Part shown: one piece after another, positions 1-5,838 of the stretch
How positions within the stretch are numbered: position 1 is the stretch's first letter
Layout of the letters: every line of letters starts with the position of its first letter
NCBI GenBank assembly: GCA_903898975.1
Contig: CAIUHT010000497.1
Location: 1-6,072, forward strand
DNA from: an uncultured Planctomycetaceae bacterium
GTDB taxonomy: Bacteria; Planctomycetota; Planctomycetia; Planctomycetales; Planctomycetaceae
Direction: 5' to 3'
Length of the DNA: 6,072 nucleotides
The notes under the pieces: generated by a model
The model's database searches: none
What the model saw: only the letters and a program-made list of their open reading frames with translations
Told to the model about the DNA's origin: nothing
Translations under genes and position numbers: made by a program

Positions 1-461
1 CGGACAGGGTCGGCGTTGTAGCCGGAGGTTTCGGCGAAGCGCACGACATCGAGCCACTGGCGGCCCCAGTGTTCGCCATAGTGGGGGCTGGCGAGCAGCC
101 GGTCGACCAGCCGTTCGTACGCATCGGGCTGGGGATCGGAGACGAAGGCGGAGACCTCGGCGGCAGTGGGGGGGAGGCCGGTGAGATCGTACTTGAGTCG
201 GCGGATCAACTCGCGACGACTGGCGGACGGAGCGGCGGTGAGCCCGCGCCGTTCGAGGTCGGCCTGGAGAAACGCGTCGATGGGGTTGAGCACCCGATCG
301 CCGAGGCGGGGCCGCGGAATGGGCGGGCGAGCGACAGGCTGGAAGGACCAATGCGAGTTCGCGGGAGGGGCCGGTGCCGCGGCCTGGGCGAACAACCCGT
401 GGGCAGAAAGACCGATGAGCAACCCGCTGGCAATTGTGATCAGCTGTCGAAGGGGGGGCAT
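1..461 (-). CDS. DUF1549 (PSCyt2)-type secreted protein, N-terminal part, cut by the left window edge
   Basis: Reading down from the ATG at 461-459 gives 153 complete codons before the edge. Residues 1-25 look like a Sec signal peptide: a hydrophobic core LITIASGLLIGLSA and a likely cut after LFA (residue 25). From about residue 37 the text matches the DUF1549 family: HWSFQPV (37-43), NPIDAFL (59-65), LIRRLKYDLTGLPPT (85-99), DAYERLVDRLLASPHYGEHW (113-132) and a following RQWLDVVRFAET. This family is common in planctomycetes, usually continues into DUF1553, and totals several hundred residues or more, so most of the gene lies outside. Its biochemical role is not established; it is often encoded beside cytochrome and dehydrogenase proteins. 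The ATG is the first in-frame start before the signal peptide; no clear Shine-Dalgarno precedes it. Many relatives carry an N-terminal heme domain before DUF1549; this one has no CXXCH in the visible part. It follows the large multidomain gene on the same strand, so co-transcription is likely. Confidence 0.88.
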   Translation of the reverse strand, partial: MPPLRQLITIASGLLIGLSAHGLFAQAAAPAPPANSHWSFQPVARPPIPRPRLGDRVLNPIDAFLQADLERRGLTAAPSASRRELIRRLKYDLTGLPPTAAEVSAFVSDPQPDAYERLVDRLLASPHYGEHWGRQWLDVVRFAETSGYNADPV

Positions 462-625
462 GATCGAGAGGGGCTCGAGTGACGGAGCGGGGAATTCGCA
501 GGTGACACGCGGGCCAGCGGCGGCAGCCCGGGGCCGGTCGCGACTGTTGCGAGCGGCTGGGTTCAAGTGGCGACGTGAAAGATCAGTCGAGGGGTGCGGG
601 CTCTTGGAATGGACCCCGGGAGTTC
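462..625. other. Short intergenic spacer between the two minus-strand genes
   Basis: This 164-nt GC-rich spacer lies between the stop of the large multidomain gene (TAG, complement of 626-628) and the ATG of the DUF1549 gene at 461. I found no convincing hairpin plus T-run on the minus strand, and no clear -35/-10 pair. The absence of a visible terminator agrees with read-through from the large gene, but does not prove it. Confidence 0.5.
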
Positions 626-3600
626 CTAGCGGGTGGCCGGGGGGGTGGCGGGGCCGGGGAGCGTGAGCTGGAAATTACGGAACCGCACTTCGAGCGCTTT
701 TCCCGAGTGGAGCTGCAGGGCAATGATGCCGCGGCGGGCGCCGGGAGGATCGTCCAGATCGACACAGGGTTGATCGTTCAGGAAGGTCTGGATCCGGCTG
801 CCGCGGGCGACGATGCGGTAGCGGTTCCATTCCTGCGGACGCACGTGGGGATCGCCGGGCTTGTCCCAGAGCAGGCCGCGACCATGTTCCTCGTAAAGCT
901 TGCCCCACCAGCCCGCGCCAATGTCGGCCTGGTAGCCCCCGACTTCGCCCTGGGGGAGGACTTCGCTGCGGAACTGCACGCCGCTGTTCTCGGTGTTGGG
1001 GGTGAGCTTGACCTCGAACTCGAGGGTGAAGTCTTCGAGCAGCAGATCGTTGGCGAGGAATTCATTGCGCTTCAGGCCGGGGCTGCGGCCGACAATCTCG
1101 CCCTGTTCGACGCTCCACAGGCCGGGAGTGCCCCGCCAACCGGCGAGGTTCTGGCCATTGAAGAAGAGGGGCAGGGTCTCGGCGGTGGCCAGCAGGGGAA
1201 CCTGCCGCGGGCTGGCGAGGTAGGCGACCAGGGCGCGGATCTCGGCATCAGTGAGGGGCTTGAGCAGGTCGTCGGGCATCATCGACTTGTCGGCGACCTG
1301 CAGCGACTCGATTTCTTCGCGGGGAATGACCAGCTGCTCGGTGGCGGTCAGCAGGGTCACTGCCTGCGGGGTGCTTTCCTTGACGAGGCCGGTGAGGATG
1401 CGTCCGCCGGTGGTTTCGATGACCCTGGGGGTGTATTCGCGGGCGAGGACCGCCGAGGGATCGACGACATTGGAGAGCAGGTAGTCGAGGTTGGCGCGAT
1501 TGGAGCCGGTGAGTTCGGGACCGACGCGGCCACCGACGTCGAACAGGGTGTGGCACTGCTGGCAGATCCGGGCGTAGACGGCGCGGCCGCGGGGGAGTTC
1601 GCCGGGGTCGACGGGGCTGGCGGTGACGAGTTTTTTCAGCCGCTCGATCTGGGCCGCCTTGTCGGCAGGAGTATCGCGCACCGCCCCCCAGACCTGTTCG
1701 ACCTGGCGATCGATCTCGGGGCTCTTGAGATTCCGCAACTGGCGGACGAAGTCGGCGGTCAGGTCGGTGCTGGGAAGGGTCTTGGCGGCGATGGCGGCGA
1801 GCAGCGCGGTGGCGTGGGCTCGGCGACTGGTGAGCGTGGCCAGCACGTCGCGCTTTTCGGCGGCGGGGAGCCCGGCATACTCGCGCAGGAGCAGCGGTGG
1901 AATTGCGGCGTCATCGTACTGGGCCAGCCCGCGGATCGCGGAGGCCCGGAGGTCTGCGTCGGAGACGAGCGACTTCAGCACCGGAAGCAACTGCGGACTC
2001 TTCCCGGTCAGCAGCGAGTCGAGGTAGCTGCGGCGTTCATCGGCCGGGGTGGCCCGGTCGGCGAGCAGTCGGCTGAGGCGGTTGAAGGCGTTGGGATCGC
2101 CAAACCGGATGGCGAGGTCGAACGCGAGACCGCGGATGGCGGGGTCGTCGCTGTTGGTGAGGGGATCGCCGGCGGTCGCCCACGACGGGGGCACGCTGAC
2201 CTGGCGGCGTCCCTTGAGCGCCGACCGGAGCCCTTCGAGGTAGAGGCGGCGGGTGGGGTTGTCACTGGCGTTGGCCAGTTGGGCGACCAGCAGTTCGAGT
2301 GAGTCGGGAGTCCCCAGCGAGCCAATCCGGCGGACCATGAACTGGTGCACCAGGGGCAGATTTCCCTCGGCGGCGAGAGCGAGTGCCCGGGCCGGGTCGA
2401 CCTCGGCGAGCGGCTCGCTGGCGTACCAGTACATGAGGGGCAGGTTGTGGTCGTTGGCGTCTCCGGCCTGGGCGAGGAGGCCGGTCAGGATGGGCCACCG
2501 GTCGGCGAGCGGGAGTCGCTGCAGGGCCGACGCAATGTACAGGCGGACCACGGGCGATTCATCGCCACGGGCCAGGGTCATCAGGGCGTCGAGCAGCGCG
2601 GGCGAGGGGGGGGCGTGTTCGAGCGCCAGCTGGATGGTCCAGCCGCGGACGTATTCGTGGTCGTCATGCAGCGCCCGCTCGACCTGGGCGGGGGTCAGTC
2701 CGCCCGTCACGTGCAGGGCCCACAAACCCCTGAGGCGGCGAGTGGGCGACTCGTGGCGGAAGGCGAGTTCTTCGAGCGCGGGGCGGGTCTGTTCGCCAAG
2801 CGTTCCGGCGGCGGTCCGCTCTTGCAACAGCCGACGGGCAATCCGCACGTAGTAGTCGTTGGCATGCTGCTGGCAGGCGACCAGCTCGGCGTCGGTGGCT
2901 CGAGCGAGATCAACCGCCTCGACCGGCTGGCTGCTGCCGTAAGAGATTTTGAAGATCCGGCCGTTCGAGCGGTCGTGCCCGGCGGAATTGCCGTGGTGGC
3001 ACTGGTTGGCGTCGTACCAGTCGATGACGAACACGTTGCCATCGGGACCGTACCGGAGGTAGAGAATCTGCGACCAGAGGTCGTTGGTGCGACAGAAGTC
3101 GGGAGCGCCATCGCCGACGAATCCCGAGCCCCGGCGGGTGAGCAGGTCATGATTGAGGCGGGCGCCATGAATGTTGTTCATGAACAGCCCGCCGCGGTAT
3201 TCGTCGGGCCAGGTTCCGCCGAGGTAGATCATCGCGCCGGCGTGGGCATGGCCACCGCCGTTGGTGTCGGACTTGGCGCGGTCGGCCTCGTTCCACTGGT
3301 TGCCGACCCAGTGCCGGTGGTTGGCGATGGTCTGGATGTCGGCGTAGGTGTGCTTCTGGAAATGTTCGCCCCCCTGGCGGAGGTACCGAGCCCCCTGGAT
3401 CATGTGGAACAGGTGGGGGATGACACAGCACGAGAGGAAGCACTGGCCCTGGTCGTCAAAATCGACCCCCCAGGGGTTGCTGGTGCCATAGGCAAAGACT
3501 TCGAACTGGCGGCGGGTGGGGTGAAATCGCCAGATGCCAGCGTTGAGCGGGGTGCGTTGGTCATCGGGAGTGCCCGGGGGGCCGACGCGGGAGTGGGTGA

Positions 3601-4714
3601 AGACACCGTGACAGCCATAGAGCCAGCCATCGGGCCCCCAGATGAAGGAGTTGAGGGTCTCGTGGGTGTCCTGGGAGCCCCAGCCATCGAGCACGACCTC
3701 GGGGGGGCCGTCGGGGGTGTCATCGCCGTCGCGGTCGGGGATGAAGAGCAGTTCGGGAGCGGCCCCGACCCAGGCACCGCCAAAGCCCACTTCGAGGCCT
3801 GAGACCAGATTGAGTTTTTCGGCGAAGACCTTGCGGACGTCGAAGCGCCCATCGCCGTTCGTGTCTTCGAAGATCAGGATGCGATCGCGAGCCTGTTCGG
3901 GGGCGACGCGGGCGGGGTAGCTGTAGGCTTCGGCGACCCACAGTCGGCCGCGGTGGTCGATGGTCATGGCGATGGGCTGCATGACATCGGGTTCACCGGC
4001 GAAAGCGGTCACGGTGAAGCCTTCGGGGACAGTCATGGCCTCGGCGGCCTGGACGGGGGAGAGCCCGGCGAACTGCAGGAGGTCGGAGGGGCGTTGGGGG
4101 GTCAGTTGCGGCCGCTGGGTGTGCAGGCGGAAGTCATCGAAGTTGATGTGGCCCCACCCGCCCGAGGCGCGATCGACCAGGCGGATGAAGATCAGTTGAT
4201 CCCGCTGCTTGCTGAGGTCAACGGCGACGCGGGCGAGGTTTTCCCGTTCGGCTCCCGAGACGCGGTAGAAGACCTGCCCGGTGTCGGCTCGGACCAGTTC
4301 GACACAGGTGGTGTCGCTGCGACCGCCGGCGATGAGGAACGAGGCCCAGGGGTGAGTCACCCGGAAGGGTTTGGAGGTGAGCGTGCCCTGCGGGCCGTCC
4401 TGTCCGATTTCGAAGGTTCCGATCCAGAAGTCCCCGGCGTGCTCGCTCTTCATGTCGGAGCGGCGGACCACGACGGTGTCCCCCTTGATGGGCTGGCGGT
4501 CGAACGCGGTTCCTTCGGCGGTCCAGTCGGTGAGGTCACCGGTTTCGAAGTCGAGATTGAGGGGCCGCCCGTCTTCCGCCTTGGGGAGCACTCCGCGGTC
4601 TGAGTCGGGTGGAGGATCCGCCGCGAGGCTGCGGGCGGGTACGCCCCAGAGGAGGCAGGCCACGGAAAACGCGGCGATCAAACACAGGCCATGAATCCGC
4701 ACCGAGCGCTGCAT
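626..4714 (-). CDS. Giant secreted PVC-type dehydrogenase / HEAT-like repeat / cytochrome c / DUF1080 fusion protein
   Basis: This 1362-residue protein is probably a periplasmic redox enzyme acting on sugars or other alcohols; the substrate is unknown. Domains in order: Sec signal peptide (1-31, cut near SLA|AD); a beta-rich module (about 50-198) opening LNLDFETGDLTDW and ending GGWGHINFDDFRLH; a PVC-type dehydrogenase beta-propeller (about 222-592) with VPEGFTVTAFAGEP, RLWVAEAYSYP, and DWYDANQCHHG near the end of the domain; alpha-helical HEAT-like repeats (about 600-1010); a planctomycete-type cytochrome c domain (about 1036-1170) with heme motif CQQCH at 1051-1055 and a candidate axial Met at 1145 or 1146 (MMPDDL); and a C-terminal DUF1080 domain (about 1180-1352) with LFFNGQNLAGW, NSGVQFRSE and GGYQADIGAGWWGKLYEE. 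DUF1080 is the family annotated as 3-keto-disaccharide hydrolase. Start: the frame stays open up to 5041, but the ATG at 4714 directly precedes the signal peptide and has AAGGGA 5 nt upstream (4720-4725). The extra 109 residues are Pro/Arg-rich and look non-coding. Despite the family name I see no C-terminal membrane anchor. The frame is intact. Confidence 0.93.
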   Translation of the reverse strand: MQRSVRIHGLCLIAAFSVACLLWGVPARSLAADPPPDSDRGVLPKAEDGRPLNLDFETGDLTDWTAEGTAFDRQPIKGDTVVVRRSDMKSEHAGDFWIGTFEIGQDGPQGTLTSKPFRVTHPWASFLIAGGRSDTTCVELVRADTGQVFYRVSGAERENLARVAVDLSKQRDQLIFIRLVDRASGGWGHINFDDFRLHTQRPQLTPQRPSDLLQFAGLSPVQAAEAMTVPEGFTVTAFAGEPDVMQPIAMTIDHRGRLWVAEAYSYPARVAPEQARDRILIFEDTNGDGRFDVRKVFAEKLNLVSGLEVGFGGAWVGAAPELLFIPDRDGDDTPDGPPEVVLDGWGSQDTHETLNSFIWGPDGWLYGCHGVFTHSRVGPPGTPDDQRTPLNAGIWRFHPTRRQFEVFAYGTSNPWGVDFDDQGQCFLSCCVIPHLFHMIQGARYLRQGGEHFQKHTYADIQTIANHRHWVGNQWNEADRAKSDTNGGGHAHAGAMIYLGGTWPDEYRGGLFMNNIHGARLNHDLLTRRGSGFVGDGAPDFCRTNDLWSQILYLRYGPDGNVFVIDWYDANQCHHGNSAGHDRSNGRIFKISYGSSQPVEAVDLARATDAELVACQQHANDYYVRIARRLLQERTAAGTLGEQTRPALEELAFRHESPTRRLRGLWALHVTGGLTPAQVERALHDDHEYVRGWTIQLALEHAPPSPALLDALMTLARGDESPVVRLYIASALQRLPLADRWPILTGLLAQAGDANDHNLPLMYWYASEPLAEVDPARALALAAEGNLPLVHQFMVRRIGSLGTPDSLELLVAQLANASDNPTRRLYLEGLRSALKGRRQVSVPPSWATAGDPLTNSDDPAIRGLAFDLAIRFGDPNAFNRLSRLLADRATPADERRSYLDSLLTGKSPQLLPVLKSLVSDADLRASAIRGLAQYDDAAIPPLLLREYAGLPAAEKRDVLATLTSRRAHATALLAAIAAKTLPSTDLTADFVRQLRNLKSPEIDRQVEQVWGAVRDTPADKAAQIERLKKLVTASPVDPGELPRGRAVYARICQQCHTLFDVGGRVGPELTGSNRANLDYLLSNVVDPSAVLAREYTPRVIETTGGRILTGLVKESTPQAVTLLTATEQLVIPREEIESLQVADKSMMPDDLLKPLTDAEIRALVAYLASPRQVPLLATAETLPLFFNGQNLAGWRGTPGLWSVEQGEIVGRSPGLKRNEFLANDLLLEDFTLEFEVKLTPNTENSGVQFRSEVLPQGEVGGYQADIGAGWWGKLYEEHGRGLLWDKPGDPHVRPQEWNRYRIVARGSRIQTFLNDQPCVDLDDPPGARRGIIALQLHSGKALEVRFRNFQLTLPGPATPPATR

Positions 4715-4719
4715 TGCGG

Positions 4720-4725
4720 TCCCTT
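4720..4725 (-). promoter_or_regulatory. Ribosome binding site that fixes the start of the large multidomain gene
   Basis: The complement reads AAGGGA, 5 nt before the ATG at 4714. It supports this start over the upstream in-frame ATG at 5041, because the codons immediately after 4714 form a good signal peptide. Confidence 0.55.
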
Positions 4726-4848
4726 GGAAGGGGTGAGCCAGGATCGACCCTGAGGCCCGCCGAGATGTCGCGCAGGGGCGGCATAGACGAGGCGGAGCAG
4801 GAGGGGCCACTGCCCAACCGGCGTGGCTGGTGTGGCGGAAGGATGCAG

Positions 4849-4878
4849 ATTCTATCGGTGAAAAATGGTTGGCAACAA
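4849..4878 (-). promoter_or_regulatory. Candidate sigma70-type promoter for the large multidomain gene
   Basis: On the minus strand, TTGTTG (complement of 4873-4878) is followed after 18 nt by TAGAAT (complement of 4849-4854), which matches TATAAT at five of six bases. An alternative -35, TTGCCA (4870-4875), has a 15-nt spacing. Transcription would start near 4842, giving a 5' leader of roughly 130 nt before the ATG at 4714. The small AT-rich patch stands out from its GC-rich surroundings. This is a consensus match only. Confidence 0.4.
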
Positions 4879-4948
4879 GCGGCCCGGGGAGGAGGGCCGG
4901 AGGGACTGGCGGGGTGACGTGTGGCGGTCGACGGGGAGGAGGGAAGAT

Positions 4949-4963
4949 TCCCGCGATGCGGGA
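4949..4963. repeat. Perfect 6-bp inverted repeat with 3-nt centre
   Basis: TCCCGC, then GAT, then GCGGGA forms a perfect dyad in the divergent intergenic region, about 70 nt upstream of the candidate promoter of the large gene. It could be a binding site for a dimeric regulator or a small hairpin. GC-rich dyads of this length also arise by chance, and there is no T-run to make it a terminator. Confidence 0.3.
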
Positions 4964-5193
4964 CGAGGGGACCGGGACCCAACGCCTCTTCGTCGGAACT
5001 GTGAACGCTGCCGATGGCTGAGGACCGGCGCGGGGCGGCACCTGGAATGCGTGGTCGAGGTGAGCCCGGGGAACGCTTCCGCAGAGATCAAAGGGGACTG
5101 GTCGGCAAGTTCCTGGCTCAGCGCGCCGGTGGGGACGCTGTCAGGGGGAGGCTGAAGACGCCGCAGGAGCCCACAGGCTGTGCGAGAATTCCA

Positions 5194-5222
5194 TTGCCAG
5201 AAATGGGAAAAACTGGTAACCT
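5194..5222 (+). promoter_or_regulatory. Weak candidate promoter for the DUF5658 gene
   Basis: TTGCCA (5194-5199) is followed after 17 nt by TAACCT (5217-5222), which is preceded by TGG, an extended -10 feature. It sits at the left part of the AT-rich stretch and would give a leader of about 120 nt. The -10 match is poor (three of six), and other AT-rich hexamers nearby could serve instead. Confidence 0.25.
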
Positions 5223-5336
5223 GATTTGTGAAGAGATCTTAATAAATCGTGGTTGGAAAAATTATTCCATTTTTGAATGGGTTGGTCGGTTTTTTGAACA
5301 GCCTGAACACTGAGAGTCACTGCCACAAACTCAGCT

Positions 5337-5341
5337 GGAGG
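5337..5341 (+). promoter_or_regulatory. Shine-Dalgarno site of the DUF5658 gene
   Basis: GGAGG lies 8 nt before the ATG at 5350. It is a near-perfect match to the anti-Shine-Dalgarno sequence and firmly supports this start. Confidence 0.75.
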
Positions 5342-5349
5342 GACGAGGG

Positions 5350-5742
5350 ATGAGTTCGGATTTCAAAGCACTTGCCGTTCGAACCCGGGATTTCGCGGGG
5401 GTCAGGTTGCCCTCGGTGGTCTTGCTGTCTGAGACCTGGTTTTTCTGTCTCGCCAGTGGTCTGGATTATCTTATTACGAAACATATGTTAACTGGATTTG
5501 GAAGTGCGGCTCGTATTGGGCAGGTTGTCGAGGTAAATCCTCTGGCGAGATACTGTCTCGAAAGTTGGGGATTTGACGGATTGATGGCCTTTAAGGTTGG
5601 TTTGGTGACTCTGGTTGCGTTAGTCTGTCAACTGATTGCCAGGCAACGGGTCGAAGTGGCACGCCGCCTGATGATCTTCGCAACGTCGGCTGCGCTCCTG
5701 GTGGTGCTCTACAGTGTCCGGTTGATGATTCAGCACGGATAG
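5350..5742 (+). CDS. Small three-helix membrane protein, DUF5658-like
   Basis: This 130-residue protein has three hydrophobic stretches: about 22-45 (around LLSETWFFCLASGLDYLI), 76-97 (around GLVTLVALVCQLIA) and 105-127 (around MIFATSAALLVVLYSVRLMI). The pattern resembles DUF5658: an Asp near the end of helix 1 (D39), an E-x-NP motif in the loop between helices 1 and 2 (EVNPLAR, 61-67) and a Lys at the start of helix 2 (K82), followed by a basic linker (RQRVEVARR) and helix 3. The family's function is unknown. Conserved charged residues at membrane edges suggest a channel, transporter or scaffold role, but that is a guess. The start is supported by GGAGG 8 nt upstream. Base composition is much lower in GC than the flanking genes (about 45% over 5461-5580). 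The next gene starts about 96 nt downstream on the same strand; a link between them is unproven. Confidence 0.78.
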   Translation: MSSDFKALAVRTRDFAGVRLPSVVLLSETWFFCLASGLDYLITKHMLTGFGSAARIGQVVEVNPLARYCLESWGFDGLMAFKVGLVTLVALVCQLIARQRVEVARRLMIFATSAALLVVLYSVRLMIQHG

Positions 5743-5838
5743 CCTTCCACGGCCGACTGGTCCTGCCCTCGACCATACGGTTCTGTGACGAACTCCGGGA
5801 AACCTTTTTTCCTTGAAACTCAGCGCAACCTGAGCCGG
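5743..5838 (+). other. Spacer between the DUF5658 gene and the pyrophosphorylase-like gene
   Basis: This 96-nt stretch is open in the frame of the downstream gene, so part of it could be coding if translation starts at the GTG at 5785. It contains a T6 run (5805-5810) preceded only by a 4-bp GTTC/GAAC stem (5780-5793), too weak to call a terminator. No clear promoter was seen. Confidence 0.4.

Larger units (their letters stand above)
4715..5349. other. Divergent intergenic region (635 nt) with no convincing gene
   Basis: This interval separates the minus-strand large gene from the plus-strand DUF5658 gene, so promoters for both should lie here. The part up to about 5185 is GC-rich. Open frames in it (for example plus 5014-5313 and minus 4852-5091) are Arg/Pro/Gly-rich, have no recognisable motif and are probably chance. 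From about 5187 to 5300 the composition turns AT-rich. I saw no tRNA-like cloverleaf, no riboswitch I recognise, and no long repeats. Shorter candidate sites within it are listed separately. Confidence 0.6.

Noticed and set aside
575..2302. 575-codon open frame on the plus strand, antisense to the large gene
   Set aside because: The product is Gly/Ala/Glu/Val-rich with no recognisable motif. It overlaps a gene with clear domain motifs on the other strand and is a typical GC-rich shadow.
2345..3802. 485-codon open frame on the plus strand, antisense to the dehydrogenase and HEAT-like regions
   Set aside because: Low-complexity Gly/Val/Ala composition, no signal peptide, no motif; mirrors the coding constraints of the minus-strand gene.
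4640..4714. Lipoprotein signal in the large protein (Cys at residue 20)
   Set aside because: The preceding residues (FSVA) do not fit a lipobox at position -3, and the Cys lies inside the hydrophobic core; an ordinary signal peptidase cut near residue 31 fits better.
4715..5041. N-terminal extension of the large protein by 109 residues to the upstream ATG at 5041
   Set aside because: The extension is Pro/Arg/Ser-rich and would bury the signal peptide at 4714, which has its own ribosome site.
5267..5295. CCATT/AATGG hairpin followed by a T-run as an intrinsic terminator
   Set aside because: The stem is only 5 bp and AT-rich, the T-run is 9 nt away, and no plus-strand gene ends upstream of it.
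4852..5313. Small open frames in the divergent intergenic region (minus 4852-5091, plus 5014-5313, minus 5141-5326)
   Set aside because: No recognisable domain, biased Arg/Pro/Gly content in the GC-rich part, mutually overlapping, and no good ribosome sites seen.
5780..5810. Terminator after the DUF5658 gene (GTTC/GAAC stem and T6)
   Set aside because: The stem is 4 bp, and 11 nt separate it from the T-run; too weak to support.
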